From an uncultured bacterium (GTDB lineage Bacteria > Hydrogenedentota > Hydrogenedentia > Hydrogenedentales > CAILVY01), in the NCBI GenBank assembly GCA_937951485.1, contig CALEDJ010000005.1, positions 124,001-188,000 on the forward strand: a DNA stretch of 64,000 bases, written 5' to 3'. The stretch's first letter is position 1. Every line of letters begins with the position of its first letter. The notes beneath the pieces were generated by a model. That model had not been told where the DNA came from. It ran no database searches and saw only the letters and a list, made by a program, of their open reading frames with translations. Shown one piece after another: positions 32,286 to 41,217 of the stretch. The translations under genes were made by a program, and so were the position numbers.

Positions 32286-34100
32286 ATGCCCCCTGAACCC
32301 TATAACCCAAACCCCGATCAAGCCCCGGATATCGTGGAGCGCACGGATTTCCACTCGCTTGTGCGCACGTCGGACGCGCCGCCGGAGGCGTTGCCGCAAG
32401 GGCCGGCGTCCGCGCCGCCCAAGGACCGTCTCTCCCGCACGGACTTCTCGACGCTCAAGACGCATTTCAAGGCAGCGCCCGCAATCAGACCCCGCCGCAC
32501 GATCACCGACAGGCTGATAGACGTTCTCACCCCCGTGATGGTGTTCACGATGGTCTATGCGGTCATCTATTTCCTGCTCGATGTCCGCTATGTGTACACG
32601 GCGGTGCATGACGCCAACCTGCGCTGGGTGGCGTTCTGCTTCGTCATGGGCGTCGTGGCGTTGAACCGCCTTATCGCCCAGGAGAACATGTACAGCGGCT
32701 ACATCTACTTCATCGGGTTGGCGGGCGCGGTCGGGCTGTACACCCTGTCCACCACGGGCATGTACGCCGTGGGTTCCGTGTCGCGCAATTTCATGAATGA
32801 CAACCCCTGGCTGGCGACGGCCTTCAATCTTGTCATCGTGGCGTTCACCTGGTGGCTGACCAACCGGCTGACATACGAATGCTGCATTGACGAGAACCGG
32901 GCCGCGGGCGATGTGGGCATTCTCACCGGCACCGCGCGGAAATTGCAACAGGCCATGCAGCGGGATCCGGAAGGATCGGCGCGCCGCGCGAAGCGCCGCA
33001 AGAAAGAGCCGTTGCTCATGCCGTTCTACGAGTTGGAACCCTATGACCCGCTGGAAGGCCCGAAACCCGACACGCAACCGGCGCCCGTGCGCCCGCCGAA
33101 GTCCCCCAGTCTGGCCGACCGCATGGCCGGCCGGCATCCGGGCATGTCCATCTTCTATTTTTCTGTGCCGGTCATGTTTATCTTTGCGGTGGGACTGCGC
33201 ATCGTCCAGCACGGCGGGGCGCCGATGGTCAGGTCGGGCCTGATGTACATGACAATATATACGGTGGCCGCGCTCATGCTGCTGCTGCTGACAAGTCTTG
33301 GCGGTCTCCGCGAATATTTTCGGGTGCGCGGCGTCGCCATGCCGCCGGGCATCGGGCCGTTCTGGATAGGCCTGGGCATCGTCATGATCGCCGTGGTGCT
33401 GGTCGGCGCGGCGCAACTGCCCAAGCCCGGCCTGCCGCCGATGCTCCCTGTGGACGAGCACATCGCCGACCCTTGGGCGCGCGGCCGGCACTTCCAACTT
33501 TCGCCCATGGCCGCCACCGCCGTCGAAGCGCTGGAGCAGTCCCGGTTCATGGAACGTATCGGCAACACCGTCCTCGTCATCCTGGGACTCTTCCTCGCCT
33601 ACGGCGCGCTGAAAGGCATCGGCGCGATTGCCGCTCGGTTCGCCCGCAACCGGGATGTCCTGCCCAAACCCGTCACCCGCTTCTTCGACGGCGTTGAATA
33701 TGTCGCCGCGCGCCTGACGCGCCTGCCGCAACTGCCCAAGGTCAAGCGCCGCATCCGCATCCAGCGCGACATCGCCACCTGTGCGCGGTATGGCAATTCC
33801 ATGGCCGACCCTGCAAAGGCGGCCCGCATGACTCCCGCCGACCACGTGCAGTACGCCTACGAGGCGCTATGCGCCCTCGCCTATGACCTCGGCGTGCCGC
33901 GCAAGCAGGATCAGACCCCCTACGAATTCATTGACGCCTTTCCCGAAGCGATGGAGTCGCTGCGCGACGAGGCGGCGGAACTCACCCGGCTCTACGTGAT
34001 CGCGGCATACTCCCCCGAAACCGTCGGCCCCCGCGCCCTCGACCGCCTCCGCCGCTTCTGGATCACCTACCACCGCGTCCGCAACCGCCTCGTCAAATAA
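32286..34100 (+). CDS. Polytopic membrane protein with C-terminal DUF4129 domain
   Basis: This is a 604-residue protein. A polar N-terminus of about 75 residues precedes two groups of membrane helices (about 80-205 and 285-450), with a charged cytosolic loop between them. The C-terminal part ('HVQYAYEALCALAYDLGVPRKQDQTPYEFIDAFPEAM' and 'AAELTRLYVIAAYSPETVGPRALDRLRRFW') matches DUF4129. That domain usually ends transglutaminase-like membrane proteins in MoxR/DUF58 clusters. No papain-like transglutaminase core (Cys-His-Asp) is evident, so this may be a core-less version. It is convergent with the HEAT-repeat gene. Confidence 0.75.
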   Translation: MPPEPYNPNPDQAPDIVERTDFHSLVRTSDAPPEALPQGPASAPPKDRLSRTDFSTLKTHFKAAPAIRPRRTITDRLIDVLTPVMVFTMVYAVIYFLLDVRYVYTAVHDANLRWVAFCFVMGVVALNRLIAQENMYSGYIYFIGLAGAVGLYTLSTTGMYAVGSVSRNFMNDNPWLATAFNLVIVAFTWWLTNRLTYECCIDENRAAGDVGILTGTARKLQQAMQRDPEGSARRAKRRKKEPLLMPFYELEPYDPLEGPKPDTQPAPVRPPKSPSLADRMAGRHPGMSIFYFSVPVMFIFAVGLRIVQHGGAPMVRSGLMYMTIYTVAALMLLLLTSLGGLREYFRVRGVAMPPGIGPFWIGLGIVMIAVVLVGAAQLPKPGLPPMLPVDEHIADPWARGRHFQLSPMAATAVEALEQSRFMERIGNTVLVILGLFLAYGALKGIGAIAARFARNRDVLPKPVTRFFDGVEYVAARLTRLPQLPKVKRRIRIQRDIATCARYGNSMADPAKAARMTPADHVQYAYEALCALAYDLGVPRKQDQTPYEFIDAFPEAMESLRDEAAELTRLYVIAAYSPETVGPRALDRLRRFWITYHRVRNRLVK

Positions 34101-34244
34101 TCGCACCGACCGCTGCATCCCCGCGCCCCTCGTTCCCAAATGCAATTGCTGATCAGGCTGATGGGTGGGTTCCATTACGCCGCGCACAAATACAGCCTGC
34201 CAGGCGCTGCGCGGTTTTGCGCCTTTGCGTTCATCGTCCTGCAG

Positions 34245-34271
34245 GGTGGGTGTAGCGAAGCGGAACCCACC
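34245..34271. terminator. Hairpin between convergent genes
   Basis: GGTGGGT, 13-nt loop, ACCCACC. The loop and surroundings (GTAGCGAAGCGGA) resemble a widespread REP-type sequence, and a related piece, GGTGGGTTCCATTACGCC, is at about 34164. It may terminate transcription from either side, though no T-run is present. Confidence 0.4.
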
Positions 34272-34277
34272 ATGTTC

Positions 34278-36815
34278 CTATTCAGGAATCCGGGCGGTGA
34301 TGCCTGGGAGCGGCCCGCCGCCGGGGGCGCGGAGGCGGGCGCAGGCGTTCCAGTCGCCGCCCTGCTGGAACACGGCCATCATGAGGGTGTTGTCGCCGGG
34401 CCGGAGCGTCACATCGAGGACGTCCTCGCCGGGGGTGAGCGTGCGCCCGACGTTCAGCGCGTGAATCTGCTCCCCGTTCAGCCACACCTTCACGCCGTCA
34501 TTGCTGCCGATTTCCAACACCGCGGGCATCGCTTCGGGCGCGCGGATCACGGTGCGCAGGAACGCGACGCGGTCGTTGCCGCCGATGGCGCGGTTGAGAT
34601 CAATGACCCACGGCGCGTCCGGGTTGAGACCCATCGGCATGATGCGCCAGGGGACCGCCGCGTCGGGCGACTCCGGCGGAAAGGTATCGAGAAAAAGCAT
34701 CAAAGCGCCTTTGCCGTCTTCGAAATACGGCCCGGCCACTTCCCACGCCGTCAGGTAGCCGTCGAAGCCGTCCACGGCCCGGATCACCGCCTCGGCCTGT
34801 GCGCGCAGGTTCTCCGGGGCGTCCGGCGACAGATAGCGCTGTACGGCGGCGCGCGCCGCGTCGGGATACGCCCCGCAAATGGCCTGCGCGATGCGGACGA
34901 TGGCGTTGTCGGCCTCACCCGCGACTTCGGCGTCTTCGCGCGCCTTCTCCGCCAGGGTCAGCGTCGCCAAGGCGGGCGCATCGGCCAACCCCGCGAGGAC
35001 GGCGCGCTTTTCCCCGGCGTTTCGCGCCAGGGTCATGGCCTCTTCATGGCGTTGAACCCGATCGCGCATGGGCAGGGTCAGCGCGGCGCGCAACTGGCGC
35101 ACATAACCTTCAAAGGCGCGGTCGCGTTCTCCGTCCGACTTGGGAGTGAGCACGGCGGCCCGTAGATCATCGAGGGGTTCCTGGGACGGCCAAGCGGCCA
35201 GCGCGGCCAGCGCCGTGAGGCGCGCATCCGCGTCAGCGTCTTCCAGTGTCGCGCGCAGCGCCGCCAGGGTTTCCGGCGCGGGCAGGCTGCCCGCCACACG
35301 CAGCAGCGCAAGCCGCACCGCCTTGTCCCGCGCGCCTTCCAGGCGTTTCAGGACCAGCCCGACACGCTGCGCTTCAGGAAGCGCGCGTTGGGCCACGGCG
35401 ATGACGGCATTCTCGATGGCGGGCATGTCGCCGGGATCACGCGGGGCGGCCAGCAGGTCCAGGATCGCGGGCACATCCTCGGCGGCGGCGGTCACTTGCG
35501 CGCCGCGGATAGCCTCGCGGCGCACCGCGTCGTCCTTGTCCGAGGCGAGCCGCAGCAGCAGCGCCTTCTCGTCCGCGGCGTTGCGGTCGGCCAGGGCGCG
35601 GACCGCCTCCACGCGCAGCGGCTGCCTGCCCCGACGGGTGTTTTCCGCCAGCACGCCGTTCACGTCGCCGCCGGGCAAGGCGACCAGCGCCTCGCGTGCG
35701 GCGCGCCGCAACTCGCCGGTGGCGTTTGCCGCCAAATCCAGCAACAGCGCCACCGACGCGCCGTCACCGATCGCGCCCAGCGCCTTTACCGCCGCGACCC
35801 GGACCGATTCATCGCCGTCCCGCGCGATGCGTTCGGCGGCTCCGGCCGCCGCAGGATCGCCGCGGTCGGCGAGCGCGCTCAGCAGGATGGACTGATTTCC
35901 CGGCGTGGCGGCTTCCAGCGCCTCGGCGAAGGCTTTTGTTGCGGCTTCGCCGGGCAGGCGCCGGGTGTCGCGCACATAGCCGGCGGCCACCTGCATCAAC
36001 ACGGGATCGGCGTCGCGCAGGGCCGCGCTCACGCGCGCCAGCGCCTGATCCGGATCCGCGAGGATCAGGCCGCTCAAGGCTGCCGCCCGCACATGTCCCG
36101 CCTCGCCGACGCCGGAAAGCCGCTGGTACCACGCGGCGGCGTCCGCCGCACGACCTGCTTCCAGGAGCCGCTCGGCGCACTGGAGGCATGCGTCCGCCAC
36201 GGCGGCGCGCCGCGCGCCGCGTGCGTCCGCCAGTGCGTTGCCCAGCGCCGCGCAGGCGGCATCGCCGCCGATATTTCCGAGCGCCGCGGCCGCGGCCGCG
36301 GCCAGGGATTCCTCCTGATGCGCAAGAAACGGAATCAATACAGGCGCGGACGTCGCATCGCCGCGCCGCCCCATCACTTGGATGAGGCCCAGTTTCCGCG
36401 CATCCGGCAGGGCGTCCAGCGCCGTCGCCAGCGCCGCCGCCGCTTCCGGTCCCGGAATGCTCTCCAGCAGTCGCTGGCCGATGTCCGCCGTGGCGGGGTC
36501 GGCCAGCAGCGACGCGGCCACGGGGACCGCGGATGCGTCACCGATCACGGCCAGTTGCCGGCAGATGAAACGTTTCGCGTCAATGGGGCACCCTTTCGCG
36601 AGCAGGTCCGTCAAGCGTTGCGCCAAGGCGCGCTGGGCCGCGGGGTCGCCGTGGGCCGCGTGGATGGCGGACTCAATGGATGTCAATGGCAGCCGACTCT
36701 GACCAAACTCATAAACGGCAAGCCGCGCGAACGCATCGTCCAGCGGCATGGATGCTTCCTGCGCCCCCGCGAACGCCGCCGCAAAGACGGCCAAAATCAT
36801 CATTGCCATACGCAT
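34278..36815 (-). CDS. Secreted HEAT-repeat protein
   Basis: From ATG 36815 (after GGGAGGAATATGCA) this is an 845-residue exported protein; the signal peptide is 'MRMAMMILAVFAAAFAGAQ'. Most of the mature protein is HEAT/PBS-lyase-like repeats of about 30 residues ('APVLIPFLAHQEESLAAAAAAALGNIG', 'VRVAAVKALGAIGDGASVALLLDLA'). The last about 140 residues are a beta-rich domain ending 'VKVWLNGEQIHALNVGRTL' and 'DNTLMMAVFQQGGDWNACARLR', similar to carbohydrate-binding-like tails of Planctomycetota proteins. It is likely a scaffold or binding protein outside the cytoplasm. It is 29 bp downstream of the Gfo/Idh gene, the same transcription unit. Confidence 0.8.
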   Translation of the reverse strand: MRMAMMILAVFAAAFAGAQEASMPLDDAFARLAVYEFGQSRLPLTSIESAIHAAHGDPAAQRALAQRLTDLLAKGCPIDAKRFICRQLAVIGDASAVPVAASLLADPATADIGQRLLESIPGPEAAAALATALDALPDARKLGLIQVMGRRGDATSAPVLIPFLAHQEESLAAAAAAALGNIGGDAACAALGNALADARGARRAAVADACLQCAERLLEAGRAADAAAWYQRLSGVGEAGHVRAAALSGLILADPDQALARVSAALRDADPVLMQVAAGYVRDTRRLPGEAATKAFAEALEAATPGNQSILLSALADRGDPAAAGAAERIARDGDESVRVAAVKALGAIGDGASVALLLDLAANATGELRRAAREALVALPGGDVNGVLAENTRRGRQPLRVEAVRALADRNAADEKALLLRLASDKDDAVRREAIRGAQVTAAAEDVPAILDLLAAPRDPGDMPAIENAVIAVAQRALPEAQRVGLVLKRLEGARDKAVRLALLRVAGSLPAPETLAALRATLEDADADARLTALAALAAWPSQEPLDDLRAAVLTPKSDGERDRAFEGYVRQLRAALTLPMRDRVQRHEEAMTLARNAGEKRAVLAGLADAPALATLTLAEKAREDAEVAGEADNAIVRIAQAICGAYPDAARAAVQRYLSPDAPENLRAQAEAVIRAVDGFDGYLTAWEVAGPYFEDGKGALMLFLDTFPPESPDAAVPWRIMPMGLNPDAPWVIDLNRAIGGNDRVAFLRTVIRAPEAMPAVLEIGSNDGVKVWLNGEQIHALNVGRTLTPGEDVLDVTLRPGDNTLMMAVFQQGGDWNACARLRAPGGGPLPGITARIPE

Positions 36816-36844
36816 TGCATATTCCTCCCGGGTTTCTTTGGGAA

Positions 36845-38170
36845 TTACAGGGTCCACGGGGTCCGCATGGAGGGGATCATCATGCGGTTGGCCTCGTCGT
36901 CGTTGATGAATTGTTCATTTTCAGGGTCCCAGCGCAGTTTGCGGCCCAGCCGCATGGCGATGTTGGCCATGTGGCACATGGTGGCGGTGCGATGGCCCGC
37001 TTCGACGGGCGCCTTGCATTCGCCGCGCGTCTTCACGTTCTCGATGAAATCAACGTGGTGGCCGCGACTGCGTCCCAGGCGGATTTCGTTCGGGCCGATC
37101 ACTTCCCGGAGCAACGAGGCGGGTTCCGCCTCCAGATCGCCGCCGTGGATGTGGATGAAGACCCATCCGGCGTCGCCTTCAAAGCGGATGCCGCGCGGCG
37201 CTTTGCTCTCGCCGATCATGCGCACGCCGTTGGCATATTCGAACTGGAACTTGTATTTCATTGCGGTGTTGAACAGGCCGTCGGGCGGGAACCAGCCCTC
37301 ACCCTCGACCGAGATCGGACCGGTATGATCGGTGTTGTTGCCCAATTGCCCCAAGTCGATGATGTGCGCACCGCGGTCGGTCATTTCGCCGCCGCTGTAA
37401 TCGAGGATGTAGCGGAACCAGAAGTGGCAGCGTTTTTCCGTGTATGGCTCATAGGGCGCGGGGCCGAGCCAGAGGTCATAGTCAAAGCCTTGCGGAATGG
37501 GCATCGGCGGCTGGTTTTCGATGGGACCGTGGTTGTCCACCGGCATGTTCACGCGGATGGTATGCAGTTTGCCGATGCGCCCGTTGCGCACCAGTTCGCA
37601 GGCGAAGCGCGCATTGTCGCGGGAACGCTCATGGCTGCCGGTCTGGAAGACCCGGCGATAGCGCCGCACCGCGTCCACCACCGCGCGGCCTTCCGGGATG
37701 GAATTGGCCAGCGGCTTCTCGCAGTAGATGTCCTTGCCCGCCTTGGCGGCGGCCACGCTCATCACCGCGTGCCAGTGGTCCGGGGGTGCGAGCATCAGGG
37801 CGTCAATGTCATCGCGCGCCAGCACCTCGCGGAAGTCGTTGTACTCCGCGCAGCCTGAAAACGTGGCCCTGTCCGCGCGGCCGGCGTAGTATTCCTCCAC
37901 CATGCGCCGCGCCTCCGCGCGATGATTCGCGTCCACATCGCATACGGCGATCATCTGCACATCGGGCAGGCTCATCAGCGCCCGCATGTCGTGGCGGCCT
38001 TGGCCGCCCACGCCGATGGAGGCCATGACAATCCGGTTGCCTGGGGCGGTTGCGCCGTTTGCGCCCAGGGCGGACGCCGGGATGATCGCGGGGAATGCAG
38101 CCCCCGCCGCGGCGGCCCCGGCGGCGCGCTTCAGGAATCCGCGCCGCGTGATTCGTGTGCATTCCGACAT
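36845..38170 (-). CDS. Tat-exported Gfo/Idh/MocA family oxidoreductase
   Basis: This 441-residue protein has a twin-arginine signal ('TRRGFLKRAAGAAAAGAAFPAI'). The N-terminal Rossmann domain reads 'IVMASIGVGGQGRHDMRALMSLPDVQMIAVCDVD'. The family motif is 'DIYCEKPLANSIPEGRAVVDA', with the catalytic Lys in 'EKPLA', and is followed by 'VFQTGSHERSRDN'. The C-terminal domain carries 'FRYILDYSGGEMTDRGAHIIDLGQL'. Exported members of this type are abundant in Planctomycetota-like genomes; some act on glycosides by transient oxidation at C3, which would fit the DUF1080 proteins nearby. This functional link is inference. Confidence 0.88.
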   Translation of the reverse strand: MSECTRITRRGFLKRAAGAAAAGAAFPAIIPASALGANGATAPGNRIVMASIGVGGQGRHDMRALMSLPDVQMIAVCDVDANHRAEARRMVEEYYAGRADRATFSGCAEYNDFREVLARDDIDALMLAPPDHWHAVMSVAAAKAGKDIYCEKPLANSIPEGRAVVDAVRRYRRVFQTGSHERSRDNARFACELVRNGRIGKLHTIRVNMPVDNHGPIENQPPMPIPQGFDYDLWLGPAPYEPYTEKRCHFWFRYILDYSGGEMTDRGAHIIDLGQLGNNTDHTGPISVEGEGWFPPDGLFNTAMKYKFQFEYANGVRMIGESKAPRGIRFEGDAGWVFIHIHGGDLEAEPASLLREVIGPNEIRLGRSRGHHVDFIENVKTRGECKAPVEAGHRTATMCHMANIAMRLGRKLRWDPENEQFINDDEANRMMIPSMRTPWTL

Positions 38171-38433
38171 GGTGTTTGCTCTCCGTAGTGAATTCCCGCG
38201 TAGTTACAGGCGGCGCCCCGGCGTGTCCATGCGCCGGAACCAGACAACTGCGCCGTGCTTATGGGCGGGATGCATTATACTGCCTGAATCCAGGCGCCGC
38301 GTCAAACCGGTGCCCCCGCTTGCGCTTTTGACGGCGACAAGGTACCCTGTTGTTGAATTGGATGGTGGATGTGCCGGGCATTGACGGTCCGGAAAGGGTC
38401 CGGGCCATATGCCGGAAGGAGAGATCATTCCCT

Positions 38434-39090
38434 ATGAAAAACATGCGTTGGACAGGATGCGCCGTCCTGTTGACGGCGGCGCTCGCCGCGATGGCCGTCG
38501 CCGATGTGCAGGTCTCCATCACGCTTACAGGAGACTTGGATGAGTTGCTGGGTATCCTGCAGCAGTTGCGGCGGATGGGCTATGGCGGGGGGGGGTATGA
38601 CGAGGACCCCTTGCGGCTGCGTGTGCACAGCACCCACCAGGCCCAACAGGAGAGCGTAATGCTGCCGCCGGAAAACGAGACAGTCCCAGTGGAAGAGGAA
38701 GCCGTTCCGGAACTGCCGCCGCAGCCTGTCATGGCACTGAATACGCCGGCGATCGAACCCGCCTCTGCGGCTGCCGGAAGCGCCGTGCGGGTGACGGTGC
38801 AGGTCATTGATATGGAGAACGCCATTGATACGCTTTCCGCAATCTTGAACGCCGCCAACGTCACCGCGGATTTATTTGACAATGGACAGAACGGCGACAT
38901 CGCCGCGGGCGACGGGATTTGGTCGGCCATGTTGGCCCTGCCGCCGGATTTGCCCGCGGGGCAGTATGAAGTGAAGATTCTGGCCTATGACGCCAACGGC
39001 GCGCCCATTCTCACCTTGACCCCCGACCAGCGCGTCACCCAACTGAGCGCCGTCCTCCCCCTCGCGGTAACGCCGCCGCCCGCGCCGTAA
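38434..39090 (+). CDS. Secreted protein with choice-of-anchor-X-like C-terminal domain
   Basis: From ATG 38434 this is a 218-residue protein. The signal peptide ends near 'AAMAVADVQ'. A short N-terminal part ('ITLTGDLDELLGILQQLRRMGYGGGGYDEDP') and a Pro/Glu-rich linker precede a C-terminal beta domain: 'NVTADLFDNGQNGDIAAGDGIWSAMLALPPDLPAGQYEVKI', which resembles the choice-of-anchor X fold seen in extracellular proteins. Function unknown. Only 6 bp separate its stop from that of the convergent pilin gene. The ORF-track start (38350) lies upstream of the AAGGAGAG sequence and is less likely. Confidence 0.6.
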   Translation: MKNMRWTGCAVLLTAALAAMAVADVQVSITLTGDLDELLGILQQLRRMGYGGGGYDEDPLRLRVHSTHQAQQESVMLPPENETVPVEEEAVPELPPQPVMALNTPAIEPASAAAGSAVRVTVQVIDMENAIDTLSAILNAANVTADLFDNGQNGDIAAGDGIWSAMLALPPDLPAGQYEVKILAYDANGAPILTLTPDQRVTQLSAVLPLAVTPPPAP

Positions 39091-39096
39091 TCAAGG

Positions 39097-39531
39097 TCAT
39101 AGCGCTTTGCCCAACACCGGGCTGTCGGCATTGGCCTCGCCGTTGGGCTGATAGCGAATCACCCCTGAACAATCAATGTAGAAACCATGCCACCCGGTCC
39201 GTCCAAAGACAACCGGCGTGGCGTACGCCCCAAAATTACCCGGTACGCTCTCCAGGCGATACTGGTACCCGGCGCGCGCTTCGTCCCATTGACCGCTCAA
39301 GAAGGGCGGGTCCGTGTCCGTCAACGCCGCAAATTCCCCGGCATAGACGTGGTGGACGGTGTTGTATGTGATCTGCGCATCAAGAATGACCCGCAGGTTC
39401 GACACCGCCGCCGTCTCATTGGATTGTATGCGCGCACGAATGTAATTCGGCACGGCCAGCGCAGCGATGATGCCGAGAATCTCGACGACAATCATCATCT
39501 CCAGCAGTGTAAATCCATAGTTCCTTTTCAT
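39097..39531 (-). CDS. Type IV pilin / pseudopilin
   Basis: This 144-residue prepilin begins 'MKRNYGFTLLEMMIVVEILGIIAALAVPNYIRAR'. The short basic leader ends in Gly before Phe+1, with Glu at +5, the signature cut and N-methylated by prepilin peptidase. The rest is a small globular domain with 'AVSNLRVILDAQITYNTV' and 'YRLESVPGNFGAYATPVVFG'. It could be a type II secretion major pseudopilin or a type IV pilin; no assembly genes are adjacent. A sigma-54 promoter sits 54-70 bp upstream of the start codon, as for many pilin genes. Confidence 0.88.
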   Translation of the reverse strand: MKRNYGFTLLEMMIVVEILGIIAALAVPNYIRARIQSNETAAVSNLRVILDAQITYNTVHHVYAGEFAALTDTDPPFLSGQWDEARAGYQYRLESVPGNFGAYATPVVFGRTGWHGFYIDCSGVIRYQPNGEANADSPVLGKAL

Positions 39532-39584
39532 GGCCTGTCCTCCGCAGTTCAGTATTCTGTCACTGTACCACTCCGCGAAAGAAG

Positions 39585-39601
39585 TGCAAGAATGAGGCCA
39601 A
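39585..39601 (-). promoter_or_regulatory. Sigma-54 promoter of the pilin gene
   Basis: On the minus strand, TTGGCCTCATTCTTGCA has the GG-N10-GC spacing and TGGC/TTGCA cores. The predicted start is about 40 nt before the pilin ATG, with AGG in a good ribosome-binding position. This supports activation by an enhancer-binding protein. Confidence 0.65.
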
Positions 39602-39690
39602 ATCCGGAAAAATAACCAAGTTATTGATATGCAATGACTTGTGAATTACGCCATCCAGATTCTGTGACGCTCGGCGTTGTTTCGGGACCA

Positions 39691-39726
39691 TTTTTGTCAT
39701 TCTCATGAGGTTTCGTATGACAAAAA
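39691..39726. promoter_or_regulatory. Inverted repeat upstream of the pilin promoter
   Basis: TTTTTGTCAT, 16 bp, ATGACAAAAA: a perfect 10-bp dyad about 90 bp upstream of the sigma-54 promoter. Position and symmetry fit an upstream activator site. Confidence 0.5.
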
Positions 39727-39777
39727 TTGAGAGCCGCCGCATCCGCGATGGCTCCCAAGAGCAGTTGATATGGCGTC

Positions 39778-40251
39778 TTATACGGGTTCTTTCGGGGAAG
39801 ATGGTCCTTGCGCCGCCTGTTTCATCATGTGTTCATGGTATTCCTGAACCCGCAGGGCGTACAGGCGCTGCAATTCGGCGGTCACCTCGCGCAGGGTGCC
39901 GGTTTCCTCGGGGGTGAGATTGCCTTGGGTCTTCTCCTTCAGCATGACCAGGACGCTGATGTAATACTCGGCTCCATCCAGGTCAATATAGATTTCCTTG
40001 GTTTCTCTTGGCGCGATAACGCCCAGCGTCATCAATCCCTGTGCGGCCAGAAACTGCACAAGCCCCTGAAAAGGTGTCGGCTGTTTTCCCTCGTTGTGCG
40101 CGTCGCCGGCCGCGTGGGAGGCCGGTGTATCGGAAGCAAGCGCCTCGGAAGCAGGGGCTTCCTGCGCCTTTCTTGCCGCTTCTTCCTTCTCCCGCTTGAC
40201 CTTTTCTTTCCAGTCCTCGTCCACGATGATTCTGGGTTGATCTTCCGCCAT
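39778..40251 (-). CDS. DUF1844 domain protein
   Basis: From ATG 40251 (after GAGGGCG) this is a 157-residue cytosolic protein. The N-terminus 'RIIVDEDWKEKVKREKEEAARKAQEAP' is charged and helical, followed by an Ala-rich spacer. The C-terminal half is DUF1844: 'FQGLVQFLAAQGLMTLGVI', 'IYIDLDGAEYYISVLVMLKEKTQGNLTPEE' and 'LREVTAELQRLYALRVQEY'. Such proteins are widespread in Planctomycetota, Deltaproteobacteria and Acidobacteriota and their function is unknown. It is on the same strand as the COX24-like gene (130 bp upstream) and ndk. Confidence 0.85.
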   Translation of the reverse strand: MAEDQPRIIVDEDWKEKVKREKEEAARKAQEAPASEALASDTPASHAAGDAHNEGKQPTPFQGLVQFLAAQGLMTLGVIAPRETKEIYIDLDGAEYYISVLVMLKEKTQGNLTPEETGTLREVTAELQRLYALRVQEYHEHMMKQAAQGPSSPKEPV

Positions 40252-40381
40252 CAAATCGCCCTCCGCATCCAGGGATGCCGTAATGGACAGCACTTGCAAA
40301 GCGAATCGCCCGGCCCCGCTGGTCGGGGCCGGGATTCTTCAGAATAACACGAGCCATTGCCGCCGTAACGCTTTTGAGGCG

Positions 40382-40474
40382 TCATTTCTTGTTCTTATGG
40401 CGGTTCAGCCGGCGCTTCTTTTTGCGCTTGTGCTTGTTGATCTTGGCTTTGCGGGTCTTTCTTCCACCAGCCAC
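40382..40474 (-). CDS. AURKAIP1/COX24 domain-like 30-residue basic protein
   Basis: This gene is too short for the ORF track. GTG 40474 follows AGGAGG at 8-nt spacing and opens 30 codons, over half Lys or Arg: 'RKTRKAKINKHKRKKKRRL' then 'NRHKNKK' and stop. The pattern 'K(I/M)(N/S)KHKxKK...NR.KN+' is that of the C-terminal domain of mitochondrial AURKAIP1/COX24, and tiny proteins with only this domain are annotated in several bacterial phyla, probably bound to the ribosome. The strong ribosome-binding site, conserved pattern and position between ndk and DUF1844 support a real gene. Confidence 0.75.
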   Translation of the reverse strand: MAGGRKTRKAKINKHKRKKKRRLNRHKNKK

Positions 40475-40533
40475 TCCCAAATCCTCCTGCGGTTAATGCC
40501 TGTTGCTGCAGCGCGTTTTCGAACGCCAGGCCG

Positions 40534-40983
40534 CTAACGCAGCCAATCCTCGTCCGGCATGGCGTAATGCAGCAATTCTTCGTCCTTAAAATACAGCGCG
40601 ATTTCCCGCGCAGCGGTTTCCGGCGAATCCGACGCATGCACGATATTGCGCCGCCCACTCAAGGCGAAATCGCCCCGAATGGTGCCCACCTCCGCGTTCA
40701 GGCTGTTCGTCGCGCCGTTCATTTTGCGCACCTGCGCAATCGCGTCCTCGCCTTCCCAGACCATCTGGACGCTGGGTCCGGAGACGATGAAAGCAATCAG
40801 CCCTTCATAATACGGCTGGCCTTCATGCTCCGCATAATGGCGCTCCGCCTGTTGGCGGCTGAGCGTCAGCATCTTCATCCCGACAAGTTTGAGACCGCGC
40901 TGTTCAAAACGCCGGATGCACTCGCCGATGAGCCGCCGACTCACGCCGTCCGGCTTGACCATCACAAAAGTGCGCTCCGTCAC
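40534..40983 (-). CDS. ndk: Nucleoside diphosphate kinase
   Basis: This 149-residue enzyme passes phosphate from ATP to nucleoside diphosphates through a phospho-histidine. It has '[34 protein letters not shown]' at the start and the active-site motif '[20 protein letters not shown]' (His about 118). It is full length, with the Kpn-loop region 'GTIRGDFAL' intact. It appears to lead a leftward run with the COX24-like and DUF1844 genes. Confidence 0.97.
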   Translation of the reverse strand: MTERTFVMVKPDGVSRRLIGECIRRFEQRGLKLVGMKMLTLSRQQAERHYAEHEGQPYYEGLIAFIVSGPSVQMVWEGEDAIAQVRKMNGATNSLNAEVGTIRGDFALSGRRNIVHASDSPETAAREIALYFKDEELLHYAMPDEDWLR

Positions 40984-41217
40984 GAATCATCATTCCTTAA
41001 AATGCATTGAAAGGTCGCCCGGAATCTTGCCCTCACAAGGAACGGGCAGGGCACACAGAACCGTTCAAGAAGAGAAGTATAACAAACGCCGGGGGTTACG
41101 CGCAAACAGCCCCGCGCAACGCGCATCACCCGCTGGTTTTTCGCCTTTGCACGGTCTATACTGAAGGTGCTGTTGGTCGTTGTGTGGATATCAACCGAAC
41201 GGGGAGGAAGTCGGGTC

